Part shown: positions 17,793 to 26,391 of the stretch, in pieces | Numbering within the stretch: the stretch's first letter is position 1 | How the letters are laid out: each line of letters starts with the position of its first letter | NCBI RefSeq assembly: GCF_022179345.1 | Contig: NZ_BPQR01000015.1 | Location: forward strand, 1-60,784 | Direction of reading: 5' to 3' | DNA from: Methylobacterium jeotgali | GTDB lineage: Bacteria > Pseudomonadota > Alphaproteobacteria > Rhizobiales > Beijerinckiaceae | Length of the DNA stretch: 60,784 nucleotides | Notes under the pieces: model-generated | What the model was told of the DNA's origin: nothing | Databases searched by the model: none | What the model saw: only the letters and a program-made list of their open reading frames with translations | Position numbers and translations under genes: made by a program

Positions 17793-17868
17793 TCGCGGCC
17801 GCGGCGTTGCGCGTCGAAAAGCTTTCGTTCACAGCCTTGGCGGCCGGCTTCCCGGCCCGAGGCCCCGC

Positions 17869-18714
17869 TTGACCGTGACCGACACCCCTGCCCTCGCCCG
17901 CCTGCTGCCCGATCTCGGCCGCCGCGTGCTGGTGATGGGGATCCTCAACGTCACGCCGGACTCCTTCTCCGACGGCGGCCTCTTCGCCGCCGAGGAGGAA
18001 GCCGCGACGCAGGCCGAGAGCCTCGTCGCGGAGGGGGCGGCGATCCTCGACATCGGCGGCGAGTCGACCCGGCCCGGCCATACGCCGGTCCCGGCGGAGG
18101 AGGAGCAGGCCCGCGTCCTGCCGGTGATCCGCCGGCTCGCCGGGCGCGTCCCGGCGCCGATCTCCATCGACACCTACAAGGCCTCGACCGCCCGCGCGGC
18201 GCTGGAAGCGGGAGCGGCCATCGTCAACGACGTCTGGGGCCTTCAGCGCGAGCCCGACATCGCGACGGTCGCCGCCGCCCACGGGGCGCCGGTGATCGTC
18301 ATGCACAACCGGGAGACGATCGACCCGAGCCTCGACATCCTCGACGACATGCGCCGCTTCTTCGAGCGCTCGCTCGACATCGCCCGGCACGCGGGACTCC
18401 CCGACGCCGACATCGTGCTCGACCCCGGCATCGGCTTCGGCAAGAGCTGGGAGCAGCATATCGAGGCCCTGCGCCGTCTGCCGGAGCTTCGGGCGCTCGG
18501 CTTCCCCCTCCTCGTCGGCGTCTCGCGAAAGTCCCTGCTCGGGCGCCTGCACGACCGCGAGACCAAGCCTTCCGAGCGCCTCAACGGCTCCATCGCCGCC
18601 CATGTGCTGGCGGCGAGCCTCGGCGCCGACATCGTGCGCGTCCACGACGTCGCCGCCCATGTCGAGGCGCTGCGGGTGGTCGACGCAGTGCTGCCGCGCG
18701 GAGAGGCGCGATGA
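17869..18714 (+). CDS. folP: Dihydropteroate synthase
   Basis: This 281-aa cytoplasmic enzyme joins p-aminobenzoate to the pterin pyrophosphate in folate synthesis. It shows the signature MGILNVTPDSFSDGG near residue 23, DIGGESTRPG, and the phosphate-binding LVGVSRKSLLG near the C-terminus. The start is uncertain: TTG at 17869 or GTG at 17875 both follow a weak CGAGG site. Its stop overlaps the folB-folK start by four bases, so the three folate activities are co-translated. Folate one-carbon carriers run beside the H4MPT carriers encoded upstream. Confidence 0.93.
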   Translation: MTVTDTPALARLLPDLGRRVLVMGILNVTPDSFSDGGLFAAEEEAATQAESLVAEGAAILDIGGESTRPGHTPVPAEEEQARVLPVIRRLAGRVPAPISIDTYKASTARAALEAGAAIVNDVWGLQREPDIATVAAAHGAPVIVMHNRETIDPSLDILDDMRRFFERSLDIARHAGLPDADIVLDPGIGFGKSWEQHIEALRRLPELRALGFPLLVGVSRKSLLGRLHDRETKPSERLNGSIAAHVLAASLGADIVRVHDVAAHVEALRVVDAVLPRGEAR

Positions 18715-19583
18715 GCGACCGCATCCTCGTCACCCGGCTCGCGGTCTTCGCCCGCCACGGCGTCCTCCCCGAGGAGGAGGTCCTCGGGCAGCGCTTCTAC
18801 GTCTCGCTCGACTGCGGGCTCGACCTCTCCGAGGCCGGCCGCACCGACGACGTGTCCCACACGGTCAGCTACGCGGACCTCGCGGCGCTCGCCCTCGACA
18901 TCGCCGGCAACCGCCGTTTCCGTCTGATCGAGGCGCTGGCCGAGGCCATCGCCGCGGCGATCCTCTCAGGCTTCCCGGCCATCGAGACCGTGCGGGTGCG
19001 CGTCGACAAGCCCTCGGCCCCCGTGCCCGCCATCCTCGACGGCGTCTCCGTCGAGATTTTTCGCGGACGGGGGACCGCCAGGGGAGCGCCCGTCGCGGCC
19101 GGCCTCGCGACCCGGGCCTATCTCGGCATCGGCAGCAACATCGGCGACAAGGCTGCCCGCCTCGACGCGGCGGTGGAGCGGCTCAGCCGCTATCCCGGCA
19201 TCCGCGTCGTGGCGCGCTCCCACGACTACCGCACGCCCCCCTGGGGCGACACGGACCAGGACTGGTTCCTCAACGGCGCGCTCGCCGTCGAAACCGATCT
19301 CAGCCCGCACGCGCTGCTCACCGCCTGCCTCTCCGTCGAGGCCGCCATGGGCCGGGTGCGCGAGCGCCGCTGGGGGCCGCGGGTCATCGACATCGACGTG
19401 CTGCACTACGAGGGCGCCCAGGTCGACGACGCCCGCCTCGTGCTCCCCCACCGTTTCGTGCGGGAGCGCGCCTTCGTGCTGGTGCCGCTCGCCGAGATCG
19501 CGCCCGACCTCACCATCGGCGGCGAGCGCGTGGCGGACGCGCTGGCCAAGCTCGACCGCGGCGGGATCGAGCGGGTGGAGTAG
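18711..19583 (+). CDS. folB-folK: Bifunctional dihydroneopterin aldolase / HPPK fusion
   Basis: One 290-aa frame carries two domains. Residues 1-118 are FolB-like (LAVFARHGVLPEEEVLGQRF, LIEALAEAIAAAIL). Residues about 135-290 are FolK-like, with LGIGSNIGDKAARL, TPPWGDTDQDWFLNGA and the pyrophosphokinase signature RRWGPRVIDIDVLHY. The linker is short and the frame unbroken. The enzyme makes and then activates 6-hydroxymethyl-dihydropterin for FolP, encoded just upstream with a four-base overlap. FolK is usually separate from FolB in proteobacteria, so the fusion is notable. Confidence 0.93.
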   Translation: MSDRILVTRLAVFARHGVLPEEEVLGQRFYVSLDCGLDLSEAGRTDDVSHTVSYADLAALALDIAGNRRFRLIEALAEAIAAAILSGFPAIETVRVRVDKPSAPVPAILDGVSVEIFRGRGTARGAPVAAGLATRAYLGIGSNIGDKAARLDAAVERLSRYPGIRVVARSHDYRTPPWGDTDQDWFLNGALAVETDLSPHALLTACLSVEAAMGRVRERRWGPRVIDIDVLHYEGAQVDDARLVLPHRFVRERAFVLVPLAEIAPDLTIGGERVADALAKLDRGGIERVE

Positions 19584-19605
19584 CTGCTTTCGAAATGCAT
19601 GCCCT

Positions 19606-19624
19606 CTCCCCGCCCGGCGGGGAG
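19606..19624. terminator. Hairpin between convergent folB-folK and dCTP deaminase genes
   Basis: CTCCCCGC and GCGGGGAG pair with a 3-base loop, in the 53-bp gap between two converging genes. No T-run follows, but the position suits a two-way terminator. Confidence 0.5.
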
Positions 19625-19636
19625 AAGGAGGCGCCA

Positions 19637-20734
19637 TCAATCCACGAAGTGCTTCGACAGCTTAAGCCCCTGCGCCTGGTAGTTCGAGCCGGCGCCGGTC
19701 CCGTAGAGGGTCTCGGGCAGGCTCGCCATGCGCTCATAGACGAGGCGGCCGACGATCTGGCCGTCCTCCAGCAGGAACGGCACGTCGCGGGAGCGGACTT
19801 CGAGCACCGCCCGCGCCCCTGCCCCGCCGGCTGCCGCGGCGCCGAAGCCGGGGTCGAAGAAGCCCGCGTAGTGGACCCGGAACTCGCCGACGAGGGGATC
19901 GAAGGGCACCATCTCCGCAGCGTGGTCGGCGGGCACCTGCACCGCCTCCTTCGAGGCGAGGATGTAGAACTGCCCCGGATCGAGGATCAGCGAGCCGGAG
20001 CCGTCGGCGTGGAGCGGCTCCCAGAACGCGGCGGTCTTGTGGGCGCCCGGCCTGTCCACGTCGACGAGGCCGGTGTGGCGCTTGGCCCGGTAGCCGATCA
20101 GCCCCTCGAAGCCGGCGAGGTCCACGGAGACCGAGATGCCGCCGAGGAAGCTCGGCGTCGCGGCGGTGACGAGGGGCGTGCGGGCGTGGAGGGTCGCGAG
20201 CTCCGTATCCGACAGGCGCACCTCGCCCCGGCGGAAGCGGATCTGAGAGAGCCGCGAGCCGCGCCGCGCCAGCACCGGGAAGGTGCGGGGCGAGATCTCC
20301 GCGTAGAGCGGGCCCCGGTAGCCCGCGGGCACCTGGTCGAAGGCCTCCGCCCGGTCGGCGATGACGCGGGTGAACACGTCGATGCGCCCCGTCGAGCTCT
20401 TCGGGTTGGCGCTGCCCGAAAGGTCCGGCGGCAGTGCCAGCGACTCCTGAAGCTCGGCGATGTAGACGCAGCCCGTCTCCAGCACCGCGCCGTCCCGCAG
20501 GTCGATCTCGTGGAGCTTGTAGCGCTCGGCGCAAGTTGCGACGCTGCGCTGGGCGCCGGGCAGGAAGCTCGTGCGGACCCGGTAGGCCCTGTCGCCGAGG
20601 CGCAGGTCGAGGCTCGCGGGCTGGATCTGGTCGCCGGCATAGGGGCTCGCCGGGCGGATCGCCCCGGCCTCCGTCAGCGCCCGGATCGCCTGGGCCGGCA
20701 GGATGCCCTGCCCGCCCGTCTCTTCACGCGTCAT
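19637..20734 (-). CDS. 2'-deoxycytidine 5'-triphosphate deaminase-like protein (long form)
   Basis: This 365-aa protein matches the long alphaproteobacterial dCTP-deaminase family. Two Dcd/dUTPase-fold halves are visible: QIQPASLDLRLGDRAYRV near the N-terminus with LSGSANPKSSTGRIDV near 110, and a second SLILDPGQFYILASKE near 265. The role would be supplying dUMP precursors and clearing dCTP. ATG at 20734 shares a base with the stop of the preceding membrane-protein gene (TGATG). Normal Dcd is about 190 aa, so this is about twice that size. Substrate specificity is not shown by sequence alone. Confidence 0.8.
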   Translation of the reverse strand: MTREETGGQGILPAQAIRALTEAGAIRPASPYAGDQIQPASLDLRLGDRAYRVRTSFLPGAQRSVATCAERYKLHEIDLRDGAVLETGCVYIAELQESLALPPDLSGSANPKSSTGRIDVFTRVIADRAEAFDQVPAGYRGPLYAEISPRTFPVLARRGSRLSQIRFRRGEVRLSDTELATLHARTPLVTAATPSFLGGISVSVDLAGFEGLIGYRAKRHTGLVDVDRPGAHKTAAFWEPLHADGSGSLILDPGQFYILASKEAVQVPADHAAEMVPFDPLVGEFRVHYAGFFDPGFGAAAAGGAGARAVLEVRSRDVPFLLEDGQIVGRLVYERMASLPETLYGTGAGSNYQAQGLKLSKHFVD

Positions 20735-21189
20735 CACGCTTCCCTTCCCGGTCGAGGCTCGGCGGCGGCCTCCTTCAAGGCAACCTTGGCGGCGCGATGG
20801 ACCGCGCGGGCCAGCGCCAGCCGGGCCACGGCGCCGAGCGCCAGCAGGCCGGCGCCGGCCGTCGCGACCAGGGCGAAGGCGTCCGGCCGCACCAGCATCG
20901 CCCCGGCGAGCAGGATCGGCCCGGCGGGCTCCGCGAAGGACAGGACCAGCGAGGGCGGCCCGGCGAAGCGCCGGCCGAGACGCACGGCGAGCGCGCCCTC
21001 CCGGTCGGCGAGCCGCAGGGCGGCGCGCGCCAGCGCGTCGAGCGCGAGCGCCCCGATCACGGCCGCCGCCGCCAGCCCGTCGGCCGGCGGCCCCTTCCAG
21101 GCGAAGAGCAGGCAGAGCCAGCCCAGCGCCACCCGCGCGGCGAGGCTCCACGGCGCCGGCCCGCCGAGCCGTCCGCCGGCCCGCTCCAT
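20734..21189 (-). CDS. Small membrane protein of unknown function
   Basis: This 151-aa protein has three to four hydrophobic segments (about 15-35, 40-60, 85-105 and 108-125) and a basic C-terminus. ATG at 21189 is preferred over upstream codons because GGGGAGACG precedes it. It overlaps the dCTP-deaminase-like gene by one base and probably shares its transcript. The gap of 170 bp to divergent apaG would hold the promoters. I do not recognise the family. Confidence 0.6.
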   Translation of the reverse strand: MERAGGRLGGPAPWSLAARVALGWLCLLFAWKGPPADGLAAAAVIGALALDALARAALRLADREGALAVRLGRRFAGPPSLVLSFAEPAGPILLAGAMLVRPDAFALVATAGAGLLALGAVARLALARAVHRAAKVALKEAAAEPRPGREA

Positions 21190-21359
21190 CGTCTCCCCGC
21201 GCCCCTGCACGCGCTGCGCATCCCCGACGTATTCCGCCGCGATTGACGGCATTTCCGTCGCCACGTACCACGAGCCTGCACGCCCCGCGACTGCTTCGCG
21301 GGCGTCGTTGACTGCTGACCCGGCCGAGAGGGCCCGTCGCCAGGAAGGCACCCGGGACG

Positions 21360-21752
21360 ATGTACAAGGCAGAGACGCGCGGCATCAGCGTGACCGTGAA
21401 CCCCCGCTTCGTCGAGGAGGAATCCTCGCCGGACGAGAGCCGCTACTTCTTCGCCTACACGGTCGAGATCGTGAACAACGGCATCGAGCAGGTGCAGCTG
21501 CGCTCCCGCCACTGGCGCATCATCGACGGGCGCGGCTCCTGCCAGGAGGTGCGCGGGGCCGGCGTCGTCGGCAAGCAGCCGGTGCTGCAGCCGGGCGAGT
21601 CCTTCAGCTACACGAGCGGCTGCCCGCTCACCACGCCGGACGGGCTGATGGCCGGCACCTACACCATCACCACGATCGCCGGAGAGAGCTTCGAGGCGGA
21701 GATCCCGGCCTTCTCCCTCGACTCGCCCCACGTGCGCCGGTCGCTACACTAG
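21360..21752 (+). CDS. apaG: ApaG domain protein
   Basis: This 130-aa single-domain protein is of the ApaG (DUF525) type, an immunoglobulin-like fold. Recognisable segments are GISVTVNPRFVEEESSP, FAYTVEIVNNG, RHWRIIDGRG and the GVVGKQPVLQPGESFSYTSG core, ending in the EIPAFSLDSP motif. In enterics apaG is linked to cobalt resistance and RNA or nucleotide metabolism, but its biochemical role is unclear. It starts with ATG at 21360. argE starts 5 bp after its stop, so the two are likely co-transcribed. Confidence 0.93.
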   Translation: MYKAETRGISVTVNPRFVEEESSPDESRYFFAYTVEIVNNGIEQVQLRSRHWRIIDGRGSCQEVRGAGVVGKQPVLQPGESFSYTSGCPLTTPDGLMAGTYTITTIAGESFEAEIPAFSLDSPHVRRSLH

Positions 21753-21757
21753 GCGGC

Positions 21758-22918
21758 ATGCCCGAGCGCCTCGAGCCCCTCGACATCCTGGAGCGTCTCG
21801 TCTCCTTCGACACCGAGAGTTCGAAATCGAACCTCGCGCTGATCGACTGGGTCGCCGCCTATCTCGACGGGCACGGCGTGCCTTACGTCCGCGTGCCGAA
21901 TGCGGCGGGCGACAAGGCGGCGCTCTTCGCCACGCTCGGGCCGAAGGTCGACGGCGGCGTCGTGCTGTCGGGCCATACCGACGTGGTGCCCGTGGCCGGC
22001 CAGGCCTGGACCGGCGACCCCTTCGTCCTGCGGGTCGCGGACGGGCGTGCCTACGGCCGGGGCGCCGTCGACATGAAGGGCTTCGACGCGCTGGCGCTGG
22101 CCCTGGTGCCGGAGGCGCTGGCGCTGGACCTGAAGCGCCCGCTGCACATCCTGCTCTCCTACGACGAGGAGACCACCTGCCTAGGGGTCGCCGACACCAT
22201 CGCCCGCTTCGGCACCGACCTGCCCCGGCCCGGCGCGGTGATCGTCGGCGAGCCGACCGAGTTGCAGGTCGCCGACGCGCACAAGAGCGTCGTCACCTGT
22301 CTGACCACGGTGCACGGTCACGAGGCGCATTCGGCCAAGCCCGCTCTCGGCGCCAACGCGGTGATGGCGGCGGCCGAGCTCGTGGCCGAGCTGAACCGCA
22401 TCTCCGACGCGATGATCGCCCGGGGCGACCCCTCCGGCCGGTTCGATCCGCCCTGGAGCACGGTCCATGTCGGCACGATCGTCGGCGGCACCGCCCGCAA
22501 CATCCTGCCCAAGCTCTGCGCGTTCCAGTGGGAATTCCGGGGCCTGCCCGACCTCGACAGGGCGGAGATCCCGGCGCTGTTCGAGGAGAAGGTCCGGGCG
22601 GTGACGGCCGGGCGCCTCAACCGCTACGGCGATTACGGGCGCATCGAGACGATCGAGGAGGTGGCGGTGCCGGGGCTCGCCCCGGAGCCGGGCTCGGAGG
22701 CAGAGCGGATCGCCCTGCGGGCGGCCGGGCGCAACGGCACGATCAGCGTGCCCTACGCCACCGAAGCGGGGCGCTTCCAGGAGGCGGGTATCCCGACCGT
22801 CGTCTGCGGGCCGGGCTCCATCGACCAGGCCCACCAGCCCGACGAATCCATCACGCTCGCGGCGCTGGAAGAGGGCCGGGTCTTCCTCCGCCGCGTGCTG
22901 GCGGAGTGCGCCGCGTAG
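21758..22918 (+). CDS. argE: Acetylornithine deacetylase
   Basis: This 386-aa M20 zinc peptidase-family enzyme would free ornithine from N-acetylornithine. Metal and catalytic motifs are visible: LSGHTDVVPV (zinc His and catalytic Asp near 75), GRGAVDMKGFDAL (bridging Asp), SYDEETTCLG (catalytic Glu), IVGEPTEL, and a late GPGSIDQAHQPDE histidine. Length is normal for ArgE. The gene follows apaG closely and ends before a clear hairpin. argD and argF lie 3.5 kb further on the other strand, so arginine genes are clustered loosely. Confidence 0.92.
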   Translation: MPERLEPLDILERLVSFDTESSKSNLALIDWVAAYLDGHGVPYVRVPNAAGDKAALFATLGPKVDGGVVLSGHTDVVPVAGQAWTGDPFVLRVADGRAYGRGAVDMKGFDALALALVPEALALDLKRPLHILLSYDEETTCLGVADTIARFGTDLPRPGAVIVGEPTELQVADAHKSVVTCLTTVHGHEAHSAKPALGANAVMAAAELVAELNRISDAMIARGDPSGRFDPPWSTVHVGTIVGGTARNILPKLCAFQWEFRGLPDLDRAEIPALFEEKVRAVTAGRLNRYGDYGRIETIEEVAVPGLAPEPGSEAERIALRAAGRNGTISVPYATEAGRFQEAGIPTVVCGPGSIDQAHQPDESITLAALEEGRVFLRRVLAECAA

Positions 22919-22939
22919 CGCGGCCCTTCCGACGCGAAA

Positions 22940-22960
22940 AGGGCCGGCGATGCCGGCCCT
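22940..22960. terminator. Terminator hairpin between argE and the RG-rich secreted protein
   Basis: AGGGCCGGC and GCCGGCCCT form a 9-bp stem with a 3-base GAT loop, 22 bp after argE and 26 bp from the end of the converging gene. A run of four A precedes it, which becomes a short U-run for minus-strand transcripts. Confidence 0.7.
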
Positions 22961-22985
22961 CTCCAATCTCGCGTGTCGAGCGTGC

Positions 22986-24044
22986 TCAGTTGCGGCCGCC
23001 GCGCTCGCCGCCCTGCTGCATGGCGCCGCCGCTGCGGCCGCCCTGACCGGCGGTCGAGCCGGTGGCGTTGCGATCGCCGCCGCGGTTCATGCCCTCGCCG
23101 CCGCGCTGATCGCCGACGTTGCGCATGCCGCCCTCACCGCCCCGATCGGCGGCGTTGCGCATGCCGTTCTCCCGCTGGCCGCGGTTCTCCATGCCGGCGT
23201 TGCGGGCGCCGTCGCGACGCATGTCGGCCTTGGTCTCGCTGTGGCGCGCCTCGCCGCGCGTCTCGGAGCGGAAGCCCTGGCTGGTGCGGGTCTCGGTCCG
23301 GGTCGAGAAGCCCTCCCGGCCGCCTTCGCGGTAGCCGACGTTGACGCTGCCGCCCCGATGCTCGGTGACCGACAGGCGACGGTATTCCGGCGAGCCGTAG
23401 ATCACCCGCTGGCCACGGATGACCACGTAGCGCGGACGGCTCTCGCGCACGGTCACGAGGCGCTTGTACTCCGGCGAACCGTAGACCACGCGCTGGCCGC
23501 GGATCGTGACCCAGCGGGTGCCGCCGCGACGCTCGGTGACGACGAGCCGGCGGTACTCCGGCGAGCCGTAGACGACGCGCTGGCCGCCGATGAAGACGTA
23601 GCGGCCCTCGCGGCGACCCTCGTGGATATGGTCGCGGCCGTGGAAGCCGCCGCTGACCCGGGTCGAGCTGCGGATATCGGTGCGGCTCGATTCCGTGCGC
23701 TCGCTGCGGCGCCCGTCGCGGACCTCGCCGCGCGTCTGCCGCTCCGCGGACTCGGCGCGCTCGCCCCGCATGCCGTCGCGGCTGGCGCCCATCTGCTGGC
23801 GCTCGGCGCCGCCGCGCTCGGCGGTCTGGCCGCCCTGGCGGCTCTCGGAGCGGGCCTCACCCGCGCCGCTGCGACCCTCGGCGCGGGCGCCTTCGCTGCC
23901 GCGGGCACCCTGCCCGGCCGACAGCGCCCCGCGCTCCTGGCCCGATGCCTTGGCCGTGCCGGGCGCACCGGCGCCGGCCGCGTTCTGTGCGTAGGCCGAG
24001 GTGCTGAGAAGCAGCGCGGCGAGACCGATGGCGATCCTGTTCAT
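22986..24044 (-). CDS. Secreted Arg/Gly/Glu-rich protein with three tandem GQRVxYGSPEYxRL repeats
   Basis: This 352-aa protein has a clear signal peptide (MNRIAIGLAALLLSTSAYAQ, cleavage after residue 19 or 20). Residues 21-135 and 245-352 are low-complexity, rich in Arg, Gly, Glu, Ser and Ala, and presumably disordered. Between about 145 and 230 are three tandem copies of a 28-residue unit with core GQRVVYGSPEYRRL (the third has an isoleucine and the second a lysine). Such units resemble short beta-hairpin repeats in small exported alphaproteobacterial proteins. The function is unknown; surface or periplasmic binding is a guess. It is monocistronic, with a 160-bp less GC-rich upstream region. 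Confidence 0.8.
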   Translation of the reverse strand: MNRIAIGLAALLLSTSAYAQNAAGAGAPGTAKASGQERGALSAGQGARGSEGARAEGRSGAGEARSESRQGGQTAERGGAERQQMGASRDGMRGERAESAERQTRGEVRDGRRSERTESSRTDIRSSTRVSGGFHGRDHIHEGRREGRYVFIGGQRVVYGSPEYRRLVVTERRGGTRWVTIRGQRVVYGSPEYKRLVTVRESRPRYVVIRGQRVIYGSPEYRRLSVTEHRGGSVNVGYREGGREGFSTRTETRTSQGFRSETRGEARHSETKADMRRDGARNAGMENRGQRENGMRNAADRGGEGGMRNVGDQRGGEGMNRGGDRNATGSTAGQGGRSGGAMQQGGERGGRN

Positions 24045-24204
24045 GGCGTGAAGACCTCCAGTGGGTTCCGGTATCGAATTGCCGCACCAAAACGCTGGGT
24101 CTGCGCGAAGGGTTCAAATAAAAATGCGCCCGTCAAGGGCGCGGCGAGGCGAAAGCTCGGCCGTTCGAACGGACGAGCTTTCGAATACTTCGACCGTTCC
24201 GACG

Positions 24205-25230
24205 CTAGCTCGGCCGTTCCTGTCCGGTCGGCTCCACCTCGGCCGGGTCGACGTCGTAGCGACGCGAGCAGAACTCGCAGGTGATGCCGATGCGCCCGTC
24301 CTCGCCGACCATGTCCCGCCGCTCCTCGGCCGTGAAGGAGCGGATCATGCCGAGCACCCGCTCCTGCGAGCAGCGGCACTGCTCGACGACGGACTGCGAC
24401 TCGAACACCCGCACGCCGCGCTCGTGGAACAGCCGGTAGAGCAGTCGCGCGCTCGACACCGCCGGGTCCACGAGCTCGTGGTCCTCGACGGTGCCGACGA
24501 GGGAGCGGGCCTCGGTCCAGGCGTCGTCCTCCCGCGGCTCGTCCACGCGGTGCCCCTCCGGCGCGTCGCCGGGGGGCAGGTCGGCGAGACGCGCACGGTC
24601 CGTCGATTGCGGCAGGAACTGCACGAGGAGCCCGCCCGCCCGGTAGCGGGCCTCGCCCCCGGCGACCTCCAGGGCGACCGCGAGGCGCACCTCGGTGGGG
24701 ATCTGCTCCGATTGGCGGAAGTACTGATGGGCGGCCTCTTCCAGGCTCTGCCCCTGCAGCGCGACGACGCCCTGATAGCGGCCCCCCTGCGGACCCTGGT
24801 CGATGGTCATGGCGAGATGCCCGGCACCGGTCAGGGCCGAGGTCGCGAGCGGTCCGGCGCCCAGCGCGCTCACCGCCTCCGTCTCGAAGCGGGCGGTGGC
24901 GCGGATGCGGTCGGGTGCCTCGAAATCCACGACGATCATCGAGACGGGACCGTCCGTCTTGGTCTGGAGCTGGAAGCGGCCCTCGAACTTCAGGGAGGAG
25001 CCGAGCAGCACGGTGAGCGCGGTGGCCTCGCCGAGGAGCCGCGCGACCGGCTCCGGGTAGCCGTGCCGGCGCAGGATCGTGTCGAGGGCCGGGCCGAGGC
25101 GCACCACCCGGCCGCGCACGTCGAGAGCCTCCACGGCGAAGGGCAGCACCGCGTCGTCCAGGCCCTCATGGCCGTTGCCGGCGTGGGCGGGATGGCCCTC
25201 GGCGGGCCGGTGCGGATCGGTGGCGGTCAT
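24205..25230 (-). CDS. hslO: Redox-regulated chaperone Hsp33
   Basis: This 341-aa cytoplasmic holdase is activated by oxidation. The zinc-binding C-terminal motif has CRC (in VVEQCRCSQERV) and, about 30 residues later, CEFC (in GITCEFCSRRYD), the CxC...CxxC redox switch. The N-terminal substrate domain has LLGEATALTVLLGSSLKFEGRF-type sequence. ATG at 25230 was chosen over an earlier start because it precedes the histidine-rich leader common in alphaproteobacteria; the exact start is uncertain. It follows argF by 172 bp on the same strand, an order common in Rhizobiales. Confidence 0.93.
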   Translation of the reverse strand: MTATDPHRPAEGHPAHAGNGHEGLDDAVLPFAVEALDVRGRVVRLGPALDTILRRHGYPEPVARLLGEATALTVLLGSSLKFEGRFQLQTKTDGPVSMIVVDFEAPDRIRATARFETEAVSALGAGPLATSALTGAGHLAMTIDQGPQGGRYQGVVALQGQSLEEAAHQYFRQSEQIPTEVRLAVALEVAGGEARYRAGGLLVQFLPQSTDRARLADLPPGDAPEGHRVDEPREDDAWTEARSLVGTVEDHELVDPAVSSARLLYRLFHERGVRVFESQSVVEQCRCSQERVLGMIRSFTAEERRDMVGEDGRIGITCEFCSRRYDVDPAEVEPTGQERPS

Positions 25231-25402
25231 GCGGCAGTCCCTCGAACGGTCCCCGCCGGCCACGAGCCGCCCCGGTCCCTTTCGGGACCTGAGAAGGCGC
25301 GCCGCGATCCGCGCGGGCGCGATGCGGCAGGGGGCGGGGAAACGGGCGCGGAGGCGCCCGCCCCCGGCATATGGGGCCGCCCCCGCCCGATCCCAACCGG
25401 CC

Positions 25403-26365
25403 TCAGGCGCCGAGGCACCAGGCCAGGATGCCCTTCTGGGCGTGGAGGCGGTTCTCGGCCTCGTCGAACACCACGGATTGCGGCCCGTCGATGATCTCGG
25501 CCGTGACCTCCTCGCCCCGGTGGGCGGGCAGGCAGTGCATGAACACCGCGTCCTTGCCCGCCGCCGCCATCAGCGCGGCGTTGACCTGATAGGGCCCGAG
25601 CAGGTTGTGGCGGTGGCTCTCGTCGTGGTCGCCCATGGAGACCCAGCAGTCGGTCACCACCGCGTCGGCGCCGCGCACGGCCTCGAACGGATCGCGGGTG
25701 ACGTTGAGGCGGGCGCCCTCCCGCTTCGCCCAGGCGATCAGCTCGGGCGCCGGAGCCAGCTCGGCGGGCGCGGCGACGTTGACCGTGAAGTCGAAGCGGG
25801 CGGCGGCATGGACCCAGCTCGTGAGCACGTTGTTGGCGTCCCCCGTCCACGCGACGGTGCGCCCGCGGATCGGACCCCGGTGCTCCTCGAAGGTGAGGAG
25901 GTCGGCCATGATCTGGCAGGGGTGCGAGACCTTGGTCAGCGCGTTGATGACCGGCACCTCGGCATGGGTGGCGAGCTCGCGCACCATGGCATGGTCGAGG
26001 GTGCGGATCATGATCGCGTCGACGAAGCGCGAGAGCACGCGGGCCGTGTCGGCGACGGTCTCGCCGCGGCCGAGCTGCATCTCCTTGCCCGTGAGCATCA
26101 GGGTCTCGCCGCCGAGCTCGCGCATGCCGACGTCGAAGGAGACGCGGGTGCGGGTCGAGGGCCGGTCGAAGACCATCGCCAGGAACTTGCCGGCGAGCGG
26201 GCGCTCCGCGGCGGGGCGGCCCTTGCGGCGGGCGGCCTTCATCGCGGCGCCGGCGTCGAGCATGCCGCGCAGCTCCGCGGCCGGCAGGTCGCTGAGGTCG
26301 ATGAAGTGCCGGGGCGGCAGGGCAGCGCCACCGTCGAGGCTGCGGAGGGAGGGCTTGGCGGACAT
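25403..26365 (-). CDS. argF: Ornithine carbamoyltransferase
   Basis: This 320-aa enzyme makes citrulline from ornithine and carbamoyl phosphate. The carbamoyl-phosphate loop [16 protein letters not shown], the [15 protein letters not shown] motif and the ornithine-binding [13 protein letters not shown] motif are all present. ATG at 26365 fits the usual N-terminus. An in-frame ATG at 26395 overlaps the argD stop (ATGA) and would add ten residues, so coupled initiation there is a real alternative. It is the second gene of argD-argF-hslO. Confidence 0.95.
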   Translation of the reverse strand: MSAKPSLRSLDGGAALPPRHFIDLSDLPAAELRGMLDAGAAMKAARRKGRPAAERPLAGKFLAMVFDRPSTRTRVSFDVGMRELGGETLMLTGKEMQLGRGETVADTARVLSRFVDAIMIRTLDHAMVRELATHAEVPVINALTKVSHPCQIMADLLTFEEHRGPIRGRTVAWTGDANNVLTSWVHAAARFDFTVNVAAPAELAPAPELIAWAKREGARLNVTRDPFEAVRGADAVVTDCWVSMGDHDESHRHNLLGPYQVNAALMAAAGKDAVFMHCLPAHRGEEVTAEIIDGPQSVVFDEAENRLHAQKGILAWCLGA

Positions 26366-26391
26366 CGGGGATTCTCGGTGGGGGGCGGCGC

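Noticed and set aside
18602..22918. A plus-strand open frame of over 1,400 codons
   Set aside because: Only its last 387 codons (argE) are real. The rest is antisense or out-of-frame to folB-folK, the dCTP-deaminase-like gene and its neighbour, and is Arg/Ala/Gly-rich because stop codons are rare at this GC content.
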